This document shows, in pieces, positions 1 through 12,025 of a stretch of 64,000 nt of DNA. Source of the DNA: Alectoria sarmentosa (taxonomy: Eukaryota; Ascomycota; Lecanoromycetes; Lecanorales; Parmeliaceae); the NCBI GenBank assembly GCA_009733775.1, contig WOGZ01000011.1:221623-285622 (forward strand), in the 5' to 3' direction. The notes under the pieces were generated by a model. It had not been told where the DNA came from. It saw only the letters and a list, made by a program, of their open reading frames with translations, and ran no database searches. A program made the translations under genes and the position numbers. Position 1 is the stretch's first letter; every line of letters starts with the position of its first letter.

Positions 1-1
1 T

Positions 2-334
2 AGCACCACCACCACTAACACCGCCTGCACCAACCTCACCGCCCTCCACGTCATCACGATCCACGCCCCAGCCCTCTGCATCGCCTGCTACCGCCGAAAA
101 GAGGCCAAGATAGATGCCGAATACGAAAACATCAAGCGCGAGCTCGAAAGCGAGATAGCGCGGGTTGACGAAGTTCATGCAAAGGAGGGGGGGTGGATCG
201 ACGAACGAGGAGGTTCGGGATTACTTGGGGGCTACCGTGAGGAGTGCGAGGATGACATTCGGCAGGCGAAGGCGGCGAGGGATGTGGGGATTCGGTCGTT
301 CAGGCGGGAGCAAGGGGTTTGGGGGGATGGGTGA
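2..334 (+). CDS. 3' end of an unrecognised protein gene (partial)
   Basis: An open frame runs in from the left edge for 110 codons to a TGA at 332-334, so only the C-terminal part is present. It has a short Cys pair (CIAC) followed by a highly charged stretch (YRRKEAK, then YENIKRELESE) that could be a helix or short coiled coil, and a basic/acidic tail. Codons are GC-rich at the start and become G-rich towards the end. An overlapping ORF at 165-371 in another frame is judged a shadow. I recognise no family; the Cys pair may be half of a zinc-binding site whose other half is outside the window. Confidence 0.5.
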   Translation, partial: STTTTNTACTNLTALHVITIHAPALCIACYRRKEAKIDAEYENIKRELESEIARVDEVHAKEGGWIDERGGSGLLGGYREECEDDIRQAKAARDVGIRSFRREQGVWGDG

Positions 335-1393
335 AAGAGGGTTGGTTGGGAAGGTGGTTTGGAGGTGCTAATATAATAACGAGAGATTGAAAGAAGGGGA
401 ATGATTCTGCGGCGGATTGGAATTAAGACGTTGGTCGGGTTCCTGGTAACCTTGCTAAGATGCCGACCCTAGCTGAAGCTCGACGGATCCGAAAGTAATG
501 CGTCTGATGCTTTGAGGAGTAATGCATTGCATATTCGCACAACAAGCTCAACGATTTGCACAGTCGTAACCGTAGACGTCAAACCGTCTTCCAGATCGAC
601 CGCAAATAAGCCCACGATTTCTGCTGTTCAAAAATGCACTCAACAAATCAGCCGTAGCAAACTAGCCTTTGTTCGCCGAAAAAAACACTTCACGAAGCGC
701 GTTCTCCATGGCATCCAAATACTATCATGTTTCAATCTCTGAAAGGGGCAAGTTACTCCAATTTGCTCCATCCAAAACAGTCCCAAAGCAGCGAAACACT
801 TTGGATACTTTGTATAATAATTTCTTGTAGCCAATCTACCACCTTTGCTTCATCCATCTTGTAGATTCGCCAAAACCCAAGCGCTACCGTTTGCTTTTGC
901 TATTTCTTTTCTTTGTTATCGTGTTTAGATGTCTGACTGTGTTTGTGCATTTGTTTGTGGTTGCCTGTTGAAGTCTGCCTGGTATTCCGGGATAAATACC
1001 GTCCTCCCAGCCGTGAAACTTCCGCATCATATACTCAATAGCCACTCAATCGCAATGTAACCCCATGCTGTCGTTTGAGACCACCTCGCCATGCCGTTAT
1101 AAAGATATATCGTTCTCTGGTTCCATTCACAATGTACTTTTCTTTGTGCTGAACGGTTACCTATGGCCAGGTTAGCGCTCGTCTCTTGACACGCAGTTTC
1201 TCAACATCATTGTGCAACTTCCAACACACCTGTCTACCTTGACACACCTACCTGCCCAAATACTATATAAACCCAGCCTTCGACCTTCTTTCTTACTCTT
1301 CCAAGTCATTGTTCCACCACATCACCGAACACACCTATCACTTCTATACCAACAAAAACTATCCTCAACAGAACGAGCCAGAGTTTAGCAACG
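335..1393. other. Intergenic region with promoter and 5' leader of the next gene
   Basis: No convincing coding sequence. Short ORFs at 512-742 (+) and 640-834 (-) overlap each other in opposite directions and resemble nothing known to me. The last 130 bases hold a TATA box and a pyrimidine-rich, A-rich leader typical of a fungal 5' UTR. Confidence 0.6.
1264..1270 (+). promoter_or_regulatory. TATA box of the F-box-like gene at 1394
   Basis: The sequence TATATAA stands about 125 bases before the ATG at 1394, followed by a CT-rich stretch suitable for transcription start. Its position and strand fit the downstream gene. Confidence 0.5.
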
Positions 1394-2227
1394 ATGGCAC
1401 CCCCAACCCTCCCACACAAGATGCTCAAGTTCAACGCCTTCAAGGAGGAGCTCCACGCCTTGCTTGACAATGTTCTGGACCAAGCCGAGACTCTGCAGAC
1501 CACAGCAGAAGACCCGGTAGAACTTAGGCGAGCCTGGATCCTTGACAAGATGAATGACCAGATGGCGCAGGACAAATACGTCCTGGAGCCAGGAGCCACG
1601 CAGATTGCCCTTGGTCTCGGCCACCTTCACAAGCTGCCTCGTGAGTTGAGAGACTCGATATACGGCTATGCCATTGTCGACGATAACATGGCTATTATGC
1701 GAGCTTCTAAGCAGATCAACAAGGAAGCTAGCAAGCTCGTCTTCCAGAAAGGCATCTACCGCCTGGTCCTCGGATACGGCAACCGTATCATCAACCCTCC
1801 GCTCGACCAATCTGTGGCCACGAACATTCAAAACGTCAACATCCGAGTCAACGCGCGGAACTTCTTTATTGACGGGCTCGACAAGCATCTCCCCATCCTA
1901 CACAAGTTTGACGGCTCGACCATTCAGCGGAAGAATTGTGTTTTGACGATTGAGTGTTGCCCCTTCTTCAGCGGCATGGATGCCTCCCCAGTCGTCCGCG
2001 CCTTGGAGGACCTGACGGGATTCGAGCGAGTGATCTTGGAGCTCGATCTCGAGTGGGGTGGGGAAGCATGGCCGGATACGATGTATGACGTCCAGAAGGA
2101 TCAGCTTTGGGGCCGGATCGACCGCGCATTCCTTCATTGGCGAGAGTTGCTCGAGTCGACTTTGGGCACGGGGCATTATGGTTTTGATACTGAGGGTCAG
2201 CGCTTGGCTTTTCATCCGCGGAAGTGA
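1394..2227 (+). CDS. LPxELRxxIY (F-box-like) family protein, paralogue 1
   Basis: Single-exon gene for 277 residues, starting at an ATG preceded by an A-rich leader. After a helical N-terminus of about 75 residues comes the F-box-like head LPRELRDSIYGY (around residue 79), then MRASKQINKEASKLVFQKGIYRL, the family's middle motif. The protein ends in LAFHPRK. The same head, middle motif and terminal x-HPR tail recur in six other genes here (20860-, 22587-, 24393-, 27899-, 28108+, 30684-), so this is a distant member of a locally expanded family. F-box-like heads often recruit substrates to SCF ubiquitin ligases, but no partner is visible and the function is unknown. The gene is intact and codon use matches neighbouring genes. 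Confidence 0.85.
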   Translation: MAPPTLPHKMLKFNAFKEELHALLDNVLDQAETLQTTAEDPVELRRAWILDKMNDQMAQDKYVLEPGATQIALGLGHLHKLPRELRDSIYGYAIVDDNMAIMRASKQINKEASKLVFQKGIYRLVLGYGNRIINPPLDQSVATNIQNVNIRVNARNFFIDGLDKHLPILHKFDGSTIQRKNCVLTIECCPFFSGMDASPVVRALEDLTGFERVILELDLEWGGEAWPDTMYDVQKDQLWGRIDRAFLHWRELLESTLGTGHYGFDTEGQRLAFHPRK

Positions 2228-3077
2228 AGGTTGCTCTCGTGCGTGGAGGTTTTGGAATTGGCATATGGTAGCGTGGCTACACATGTTTTACATTGATCGC
2301 ATTAGCAAACAATAGAAGAGCATGCGAAAAAAGACATATTTCCAAAGGCGTTGCCGACATTGTCCCACGAAAGTCAGAGTTCTGCTATCAACATCGTGCT
2401 TCAGTCTTCTTCTGCGTCCAACCAGCCTTTATACATTAGAAAATCTCAACTAGGCCGAGAATCGTCGAGTCCTCTAATGTATTAGGATTGCACGACCACT
2501 GCCTTGCCATCCCACTCTCTGTTGACAGTGAAATCAGGATGCCTTCGCATTTGGACTAGTCACCCAGCCCGGTTCCCGGTTTCCTTGAACGCATGGGAGC
2601 AATGCATCGAATGTGTACATTAGGAGGTCCAGTCATTCCTGAGTTGTGGGACGCCGATTGCTTATTTAAAAATATTCATGTGACCCAAAGTTGGGCATTG
2701 ATAGCATTAGATCAAGGGCGCTTGGTCGAATATAGAGAACCTGAAGATGCGGGAACGCCCACAAAAGATCTAAAATACTCTACTTGCATTCCTTTTTGTG
2801 AAGCTACCAATTGAAAGCCGCAGGAATGAGGAAAATTAGGACTTGCTGCCAATGGCATCTGCCTACCTGCGCTCATGAGCTTATATTAACTTTCGATTTG
2901 TTGGCCGAGTCCTGCGCTCGGGGACAGGCTTGAATTTCTTCAGTCGTCCGTGCAAACACTATGCTCTGTCAGATAGAAGGTACTGTTGAACAAAACTAGA
3001 GTGGAATACTCCAGAGCACACTCGCCACCGCAATATTTCCGTCTTTTTTTGGAAGAATCTTCTGGAGGTCATCACTC
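2228..3077. other. Intergenic region, no gene recognised
   Basis: Contains only short ORFs such as 2593-2814 (+, starting at an ATG, 73 codons) without recognisable motifs. It probably carries the 3' UTRs of the convergent genes at 1394 (+) and 3078 (-). Confidence 0.5.
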
Positions 3078-3953
3078 TTATTGGACCGATTTCTTCTCTA
3101 CACTAATAGACCATGTCATCAGCTTCTCGTAGTCCGTCACCAAGATCGTAGCCATGCTATTCTTCAGAGTGTCGGTAACAGTATCTGCGGCGCCATCAAT
3201 ATCCTCAACAATGCCGTGGTAGATCCTACGAGTAGAATCGTTCGCGGCGTCCAGATCAACATATATCCCATGTATCTCCACAGCTTTGAGTTCACCCACT
3301 TCGTCGCAGAACCCTTGCGGATCGTCTTTTCCAACATTTATCCACTGCTCTTTCTTGACGACGTAGACGTGACGAGGTTTGACGACTCCAGGTTTCAGTT
3401 GAGCCGTGCTTAATACCCTCGGTTGAACAGTGACTTGTCGCTTCTGCTGAACCCGTTTGATCGACGCCGTGTACTCCTCTGAGTCTTTCTCCCTATCTTC
3501 GCAATATCCATATAGTTGCCGCGTGTCATTTCCCGGACGGCGACGCCACTCACTTTCCCACCCATTGGCGTATCTTTCGCATCGTTGAAGGAAGTCCTTG
3601 TAGGCAGCGTCTTCGGCTTCTTTTTCGGTGGAAAAAACACCGATTGTGGCATGATTGTCTCCAGCACCCCAGGGTCTGTGGTGTAGGCTTGTGACTATGA
3701 AGCTGTCTTCCGTCGTACCCTCCTGAGCACGACGTGCGACTCGCTGGTGATCGTTGGCTTTCTGCCGGCCAATTGTTGCTTGACCCGCCCGCAAAGAAGT
3801 TCTTCCTTGCCTATCAGCACTCGAGTTTTGGAGTCCTCTTCCTCCGTTCGGTCCTTCTCCATGTCGTCCCGGTGCATCTTCAGAACCTTCCTCTTCTGCC
3901 AGCTCTTCTCCTGAAATGTTTCCAGAAGTCTCGTCGGTGGGATCGCGCGTCAA
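3078..3953 (-). CDS. Unrecognised protein gene, 5' end unresolved
   Basis: An open frame on the minus strand gives at least 291 residues. Upstream it stays open to a TGA at about 4042-4044, but no ATG lies in frame before the main body (the codon at 3953 is TTG), so an upstream exon or a mis-set start is likely. The N-terminal third is charged and low in complexity. The rest looks like ordinary globular protein, with conserved-looking stretches such as RHVYVVKKEQW and QGFCDEVGELK. The readthrough just before 3953 encodes VIDLT, which resembles a SUMO-interacting motif. A competing ATG frame starts near 4022 with a good splice donor (GTAAAG), but I could not join it in frame. Function unknown. 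Confidence 0.5.
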   Translation of the reverse strand: MTRDPTDETSGNISGEELAEEEGSEDAPGRHGEGPNGGRGLQNSSADRQGRTSLRAGQATIGRQKANDHQRVARRAQEGTTEDSFIVTSLHHRPWGAGDNHATIGVFSTEKEAEDAAYKDFLQRCERYANGWESEWRRRPGNDTRQLYGYCEDREKDSEEYTASIKRVQQKRQVTVQPRVLSTAQLKPGVVKPRHVYVVKKEQWINVGKDDPQGFCDEVGELKAVEIHGIYVDLDAANDSTRRIYHGIVEDIDGAADTVTDTLKNSMATILVTDYEKLMTWSISVEKKSVQ

Positions 3954-5702
3954 ATCGATAACTTTACTTGCAGTGGGTCCGGCAGTTCGTTGACTTTTGA
4001 TTGGCGAAGATGGTTTGACGATGGCGCCATTAGGTCCTATTCACGGAGGCATTGAAACGACCAGTATTGAGCAGAGTGGTGATCAAGCTCTTGCTGCAAG
4101 TGACACTTCAAATTTGGGCTGCTCGAATTTACGCGGTGGAAGAAGACGTGGTGCTTAGTCATCATACACTACATTAGTGTACACTTTCGGCGCCCCCAAC
4201 TGCTGAAAGATCAGGTATGGAATATCAGAATGGATTGATTGTTCTCTCAAAGCTCCCCTGGAGCAAGCTCTATATAGAGTATTAATCATGTGATTGACAT
4301 GGCAACAGGCCGGAGGAGGCTGGGAACCAACCATCTTTTCAACACCAACGACAAATTGACTGCCAAAATAAGTGGCAGGTTTATTCACCACGAAAATCAG
4401 GTATATCTCGACAAAGAGTACCCTATTAGAAAGGCCTCCCGCGATGAGTTTAGCGCAGATGGTAAGAAGAGCAACGTGTCTTGCAATAAATACAATGTAA
4501 TGTTCTTCGACCTCGACTTTGACCGCCAGCCTAACGAGAGCAATACCAGAGCTATTTGGCGAAATGGTACATCATATCATATGGGAAAATCAACATTCTA
4601 TGAGGTCGTTATTATTTCATGACTGGCCCATCCGTTATCACACCTGCCCCACATCCTAGCATCTATCACCCTATCACCCCCACAAATCCGAAAGACAAGC
4701 CACAGTTCTCTGAATTCGAGCCTACCGAAACCAAGTTCCTAGACTGCTGTCTCACACCGCTTGCTCATAAACTCAGCGAGACAGCCAGCGATGTCCGGTC
4801 CCGTCCCCTTCGCAGCATCCATGATTCTAAGCCTGTGCATATTCTCTTTTATCCTCACAAATGGCTGGCGCGCTTCCTATATTGCAGAAGCGAACTCTAC
4901 GTATGCACACCGTAAATGCCATCAACACCATGACCTCTCGCTTTGCAATGAAATACCCCAAGCAATAGTGTACGAGGAGCCGCCATCTAGAGTTTAAAAG
5001 CTTGAGCTGTCACTCAGATCTTCATATACCATGGAACGGTCAGCGCGGAAGGCCTTGAAATAGGGCCGAAGATCTCTGTATTAAGAAAGATTGGAAGGTA
5101 CTTAGGATATCATGAGCTTTGCTTCGGGCTGAAGGGATCAGTGTCATGTCATCTCCTCCCGACTACTCCCAGTGCCATGCACTTCGGATGAGGTTTACTC
5201 GTCGGCTGCGCATGGAACTTGGCCGGATTCTGTATCAAGAGCTGCAAAGGCGATGTAGAGCGTGCTCCCCTGAGCTGCGAACCAGCTTGGGGTGTACGAG
5301 CAGCTATCGTCCCTTTTGATATCCTACGTCTTTGGAAAGGGTGAAGCAAAATTGGTGGAGGATAGGAATACCATGGTGAGGGGACCCAGAGAGGAAAAGG
5401 TGAAGCGATGGTTGGAAGTGACGGTGGCTAATAAGAGGAATAAGAGCGGACTGAAGAAAGTATTGTTAAAGAATTCGGGTTGTCCAGGTCGAAGACAAGA
5501 ACGTGCTCGTAAGGATAGTAATTGAGCGTTGACGCTTCGCCCTTTGATATGAAAAATAAAATGGGCTCATGTGACAGGGAATGCTTCAGGCCCTTCAAGT
5601 AATTCCCAATCAAACGAAGCAACCCCATCATTACTTAGGCCAAGTAAAGACTGATCGATGAGTCCCTGCGTGATCATCAGTACGCCAGCCAGTCTCAGCA
5701 GA
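3954..5702. other. Gene-poor stretch with only weak ORFs
   Basis: Holds ORFs at 4290-4622, 4619-4915, 5119-5319 and 5292-5525 (+) and some on the minus strand. None has a recognisable domain. The 4290 ORF begins with GTG, has an internal ATG at 4300 and a TATATAG sequence about 20 bases upstream, so a small gene cannot be excluded, but I would not annotate it. Sequence near 5640-5702 is probably the 3' UTR of the transcription factor gene. Confidence 0.4.
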
Positions 5703-8075
5703 TCAAGGAGGGTCTAGGATTACCCAATCGACGTTGTCGAATTCAGTGAAGACTGTGTTCAGAGGGTCCGCACAATTGAAATCAGGTGGTGCATAAGTAT
5801 CCATAGAAAACCCTTGATCTGCAAGATCGAACGCATTCGAATTCCAAGACGAGCTCTCCGAGGACCCAATCGCTGCTTCGAACGGGCCATTTTCTTTCGT
5901 TGGGGCTTGTCTCATACTTTCCATCTCTGGGGTCGGCTTGTCCCGGATGTTAGGTCTCGGTACTTTCGAGAGCATAACGGCAAGGACCCTCGAAGCACGT
6001 CGCGCATCCCGAGAAAAAGCTCTCCGCGACGTCCAGATGCCATGAGAGTGTCTCAGAGCGTCGTATTTCTTGACGTGAGACTCCAAATCGTCTGGAGCTA
6101 AGTCAGCTGATTGCTTGTGAGACTCGTAAAGGTCTAGGCAGGTGATCATTGCTGCCAAGAGAAAGTCATGGCATGAAAGGCTCGAGAGCATCCATTTGTG
6201 GTCATGGAATAGGCCTCCCGGTTGGCATGCTTCATGGAAATCGGCTTGATGTTTCAATATTTGCAGACTCGCATCGCCACAAACTCTTCGGGAGTAGCCG
6301 AATGTTGGATTCGACCTGTCCTGGCTAAGATAATTTCTATGCAAGACGCAGACACTCTTAAGATACACCAGGTCAGAGTATAGCCTGTTCAGTATCATAT
6401 AAGGCTGATCTGTAAATGACAAAGCCAAGGGTCTTATTCGAAGACTGGGAGGCACATCCTTGTGCGCCTCCTGAAGCTCGGAATCCAGTTTCATCGTAAC
6501 TTCATATGATGAAATTTTGAGGGATACTGCATGTCGATAAATGCGGCGAAAAATTCTCGCTAGTCGGCTTTTATGACGATAGTATAACATTGGTGTGGAG
6601 TCAGTCGACGGCCGAGAAGGTGGGAGAGCTTTACAGTCCTCATCAAAGTCCGTGTCGAAGAGATTGCTTGGTGGCTCGGTATCACATTCTTCCTCGTGGA
6701 TTATGGCTGGTAGTCCGGCCTGGAAAGAGAGCAGAAGGTCGAAAGCCTCAAGGATAAAGAAAGTCCTTCTCCTCATCTCGCCTTCGAAAGGGGAAATGTT
6801 GGCAAAATTGCTGGGATCTCTGTGGTATCCCATCTTCATAGCAAGGCGTGTGCTGACTCCCATGATTATCCAGGCATCGTTGTTTTGTTCTGTCTTTTGT
6901 ATATACTTGCATACTCCATAGAACAGGACGGCCTCTACAGAATATAGCTTAGCCTTCTGATATCTACCTGCAACAAGGGCCTGTCCAGCTTTCGTGAAGA
7001 ACGTCACTCTGGCAGGACTATTCGAAGGACCAAGAACCTCTTGATCACCCACTTCATGATTTTGAGAACCGATGTACAATACCGAAAAGAGCATTGAAAT
7101 CCAGAGAAAAGAGACAGAAGAAGGTTCGACCCAAAAGGATTCATACTAAGCTTAATTAGTGCTCTGACAGTGTCTCGGATCGTGTAGAGCGTGCCTCCCT
7201 GAGAAACTTTCCGGTGTGAAGGATTGCTAGTTGCATTAATATATACTTTTGTAGTTTGTACGGCCTGCTTACGGGTCTGACTGTGCATTGAATTGAAGTA
7301 TACGGAAAGTAGCTTGTTCAATGTAGGTCTTGGAGGTAGGGAACTGCAAGCGTCCGCTAGTGTCATTGATTGGTTTGTGTCAAGTATAATGTCAGGACCA
7401 TTGGAGGAAACAAGTGGTTGTATCTCTTCACTCTCTTCCGGGTCCTGCTCAAGAACGCCTTGAATGTCGCGAATCTATGTCTAGTCAGATACGTATTGAA
7501 ATATTTTCTTACGGCGTAGAAGACAGACATTGTCAAGGATTGCTGTCCAGTGAGTGGCGCTGACGTAATCTCTCTCTGGAACAATTATATTCAACTGTGC
7601 TTCCAGAGTCGAATCGGAGGTTGGTGGCGAGGGATGTGTGAAATCCTGGTCGACCATTGCAACCTGAGGGGACGTCCTGTCGCGACGGCTCTCCAAATCA
7701 TTTTTGGTCGCTCTCATGATACTAGTGACCATTTCCTCGAGCTTCTGTAGGCGGCGCTGTGCTTCAGAATCTCGGAGATTCCCTCCACGCCGATCTCGCC
7801 CATGTGCGCATCCATTGGAATAGGCACATGCAATCTCTTCGCCCCTCTTTGAGCAAGACGCGCAGGGGAGCTGTCGGTCACATTTTAGCCTGCGAGGACG
7901 ATGAGCGAGCGACTACCAATATCAGAGTGCCAGAAAAGACAGACTTTCGGATCCTACAAGGCAAGCAAGATACCGACTGCCGATTCCGTTTCGTGATTTG
8001 AGACTGTGTACCATAATTCGTGGCATCACGCTTCGCAATTCGGAAAACATTCTGATGCTGAGACAGTCCAGACAT
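5703..8075 (-). CDS. Zn2Cys6 fungal transcription factor
   Basis: Five exons on the minus strand: 8075-7945, 7889-7529, 7474-7273, 7226-7195 and 7145-5703, giving 722 residues. The binuclear zinc cluster is split by intron 1 and reads C37-X2-C40-X6-C47-X5-C53-X2-C56-X8-C65, a complete Gal4-type DNA-binding domain. A charged coiled-coil-like segment follows (RRLQKLEEMVTSIM). The middle region, with THWTAILDN, LPPRPTLNKLLSVYFN and ILHTGKFLREYESFW, is the classic start of the fungal_trans (PF04082) homology domain, and FLWISMLFSVLYIG opens its hydrophobic core. It should act in the nucleus on an unknown target. Introns 1 and 2 use GTCTGT donors, intron 3 GTAAGC, and intron 4 must start with GC (GC-AG). 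All joins keep frame. The gene points away from the repeat block at 8371. Confidence 0.85.
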
Positions 8076-8370
8076 ATTGAGTGTTAGCTACGAAGCTTTT
8101 GTGGCCTTCACTTTTCCCGTAGCGCTAACTTTTTTTTTCACGATATTAGCAGTCACAAAGGAGTCGACCAGCTGAGGGTGACGAACGTTTCTATCGTTAC
8201 CTGAGTAAGTACGATCATGCTTTGACTATGGTGCATTTTGGCTTCATATTGCATTGTGTAGGTCGTAAAGTATACAAAGCTGCAGGCTTAAAGGTGTAGA
8301 AGGAGCCGAGGATGATATAAGCTAGTCTAAAGTCTGTGCAAAATAGACCTCTCAACTGTCACGTCTTTAT
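8076..8370. promoter_or_regulatory. Upstream region of the Zn2Cys6 gene, cut by a transposon
   Basis: About 295 bases of balanced composition between the transcription factor ATG and the first base of the terminal inverted repeat. It contains a T-rich run near 8128-8137 but no clear TATA box. It probably formed one divergent promoter with 13557-13844 before the element arrived. Confidence 0.4.
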
Positions 8371-8438
8371 TAAGACTTTTGATACCCGCACGTAGCTTTT
8401 TGATACATGTATGTAGTCTTTTGATACATATACGTAAC
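8371..8438 (+). repeat. Left terminal inverted repeat with three iterated 20-22-bp units
   Basis: Three direct units of the form CTTTTGATAC...ACGTAG follow one another. The middle unit contains the palindrome TACATGTA. The reverse complement of 13489-13556 matches this stretch with about six mismatches in 68 positions. Confidence 0.8.
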
Positions 8439-11400
8439 CCCTTTAGCTAGATAAAAATAAACTAATAAAACGAATATACCTTCAAACATCAATAATTCAT
8501 CATATCACGTGACTTAAAGCTAAAACTAATGAAAGTTGAAAACTAATTTCTTATGCGAGTATAAAAAGAAAATTATTTATACGCGAATAATCTTTTAATA
8601 TATACATCAAATTTGCGAAAGAAATTCTCAATTTTCATAATAACAATAATTACATTAAAGAAACTTCTTCTCTCGTAAAAATATATCTTTTTTTTACGAT
8701 AATTTCACATTCGTGCCAAATCACTATTTTTTCAACAAAATCTTTCAAAACAAATATTTAATGTCATTCTTTTATCAATCGAATCGCCATAAACCTTTTA
8801 TCATTATTATTAAATTTAATTGCGTTTATTAACACTCTTCTTATCTCATTAATTCAAAAATACGTTTTCAAAAAAAGTTATGCCATCGCTACAAAACGCT
8901 TGAATAAAGACAAAAAAGAAAAAAAAAAAATATGACTGCGCTGCACTCATAAAAGAAAAATTCATAAAATTACAAATTAAAAAAGAAAACATAAAAGCTC
9001 ACAAACTAATAACTATTCATTCAATTATATTTTAAACCTCGATAAAAAAAAATACGTGATGCTTAAAAATTAAAAACGCGTTTCACAATCATAACTTTAA
9101 TAAATGAATAATTTATATAATTCATCGAATAACTGCTTTAATCAATTAAATAAAAAATAAATTAATAAAAAAACAATTAATCGTGCTACATTAAATGACA
9201 TTCTTTATAATTTACATCAAAATATAAACGAAAAAAATCTCATTTAAAAGCATCGCGATATCTATAATGCGAAAATCAAAATTCGCCATCAAAACCTAAA
9301 ACCATTTACGTTCACACAAGTTTTACTCAAATAATTACACACATTAAACGAATAATATATCAAATTTCTAAAAAACTCAAAAAATCGTGTCACACATCTC
9401 TTTTTCTCACAAACATTCTATCAAAAGATGTTAAAAAAAAATTAAAAGGTGATAATTATAAATTGCATATACAAAACGAATAAATATAAGTTTTCTTTAC
9501 TTATTATCACGAACGCAAACGCTTTAAAAAAATCATTTTATATAATCTTTTACTTTTTAATTACGAAAAAATATAATAATTATTTTTGAACGCTACAATA
9601 ATATCGAAATATGTGCATTAAATTAAATATTTTTAATTCAATCATCATTATTATTAATCGCGAAAAGACTTTAATTAATGTTTATAACGCATTTTTTTCA
9701 AACTCTGAGCATATACTTTATATTTAACATATTAATTAAAACATTATCATTAATTGCAAACAATATTTCTATATCAAAAAAGATTGAATTAAATTTTACA
9801 CTCATTAATTTCAAATTATATACGCAATTATTATAATTACTTTTGAAATTGAATAAACGTCTTTTCAAAAAATTTATAATCGTTATAACATCGCAATTTA
9901 TATTTATTTAACGAAAATATAAATCACCTCCTTTCGAATCAAATTTATTTTATATTATATTAATTAAAAACCTCATTTTTTTAACACTATCAACTCGAAA
10001 AACGAAAATAACAATTCAATCTTGAAAAAAAAACTTAAATTTTCAATCGATATAAAATCTTTCGCCTTAATTGTTATGATTAAAAATTAATTTTAAATAA
10101 AAAATCTCAAAATTATTATCAAAGATATCGTAAAGCTTTTTTCAAAATAACGCAATACATATATCAACGAATTTAAAAACGCAAAAACAATAATAACAAT
10201 ACAACTTCGTTAATTTATATTTCGCGATATTATTGCTTATATAATATTATACGTATTATATCGAACGCTAAATTAATATCAAAAAATCGCGAAAAAAAAA
10301 TCGAAAAATTATATTAACAACTTTATCACGATATTAAAACTCTCTTATTATTATAAAATACAAATAAAAATAACATAAAAAACTAAAACAATTTCAATTA
10401 AAAATATACATTTTTATTAACGATACAAAAAATCAACAATCTTTTATATACGAAATGCGTTTATTATAAAAAAATTTAAATAATTAATCGATTCACTTCT
10501 TATTATATATAAATCGATCGTCGCTTATATAAAAAATAAGTTTATAAATATTCATAAGCTTTTTATACGAGCGAAGCTTATATTTCAAAAATTTATATAA
10601 TAAAAATTATTACAATTTAAATACATGAAAATCAATTTAAATCAATAAAACAATAAAATTGCGCGAAATTCAATAAAAAAGCGAAAAAAAAACGAAAAAA
10701 AAAACAAAAAAGAGATTATATAATTATATTAATTAAATTTTCAAAATTTTCAAAATCTTTAAAATCTTCGAAATCTTCGAAATTTTCGAAATTTAATTAT
10801 GATCGTGCTTTAAATTTCGACTTTAAATATATATCTCTTAAAACAATTAAACCTACGTGTGCGCCCGAAAACGACTTATAAAACGACTCACAAAACGACA
10901 ATATCACATTTAATGTAATAACTAAATAAACTTTATCAAAAGACTCTCAACTTAAAAAACATTAATATCGATTCAACTCGAAAATCGATGTTATAAACCT
11001 ATTACAAAAGCTTTTTAACAATCATAGATACAACATACAAAAACATTCTAAAACTATCAAAAAAGATTCAATCAAATAGCGACGTCTTTAAACTCAAAAA
11101 ATATTACACAAGCTTAATAAAAAACAATAACATTACGCTATCAATCAAAACGACATATTTATGCCTTTTTAATTTGACAAATTCATTAACGAACTATTTA
11201 AAAAACATAATCAATTCAAAAACATCGCTAAACGTCTTCATAATTAACAAATATATAATTTTAATAAAAAAAACAAATTAAATTTATTAAATCACACATC
11301 AAAACGAATATTTAATTATTAAAAGAAATATGATTTTTAATATATAATATTTATTAATTCTCTTATTAAATTAATAATTATATTATCTTCTTTAATTATC

Positions 11401-11866
11401 ATATAAGCTTAAATTATAAAAAAAGTTTAATTTATAATAACAATTTCGATGAGATCTTTAATTGAACGATCACGACAATAAGAAATTATAAAAAAAAAAA
11501 AAATTATAAAAAAAATGAGAGAAAATTTTACACGATCGCATAATAAAAGTAAATAAAAAAATTCAACACCCGTTTAACAATAAAATGCTAAAACGATATT
11601 TAATTCTTTTCATATATAATATCAATATATAATTCAATTAATATTCGAATATAATGATTTTTATAATTTTTTAAAATCTTGATATTTATACTTTTTTTTT
11701 TTTACACCTTTCACATTTTAATCGATTTATTTTATATCAAATCACATTCTCATCTCTTCAATCTTTTATTAATTAATTATAAACTTTTTTCTCTTTTTAT
11801 TCAACATTATTTAAATCAAAATTATTATAAATAATATAAATTAACAAAAAATTAAATTAAATTACA

Positions 11867-12025
11867 TGTCATGATTTCAGCCCACAGCCCTACATGACTC
11901 GATCGGGCCTAGCGCGGCTTGGCGCTACCTACATATTCGGGCTTCACAGCATATATTTCTCTTCATAGTTATTATTCCGTTTATAGCGGAATACAAAGCA
12001 TTCAGCATCATTCCGTTCCCTGACA
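11867..12025. mobile_element. Solo LTR (159 bp) with intact target-site duplication
   Basis: A GC-richer island inside the RIP block. It starts TGTCATGATTTCAG and ends TTCCGTTCCCTGACA, so it has the TGTCA...TGACA inverted ends of an LTR. It is flanked on both sides by the same 5 bases TTACA (11862-11866 and 12026-12030), a target-site duplication of the size usual for LTR retrotransposons. No internal domain is attached, so it is a solo LTR left by recombination. Unlike its host DNA it keeps many CpA, CpC and CpT sites, so it either arrived after the host was mutated or escaped RIP because of its small size. Confidence 0.85.

Noticed and set aside
4290..4622. 110-codon ORF with a TATA-like sequence upstream
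   Set aside because: Starts with GTG, no family features; could not be supported.
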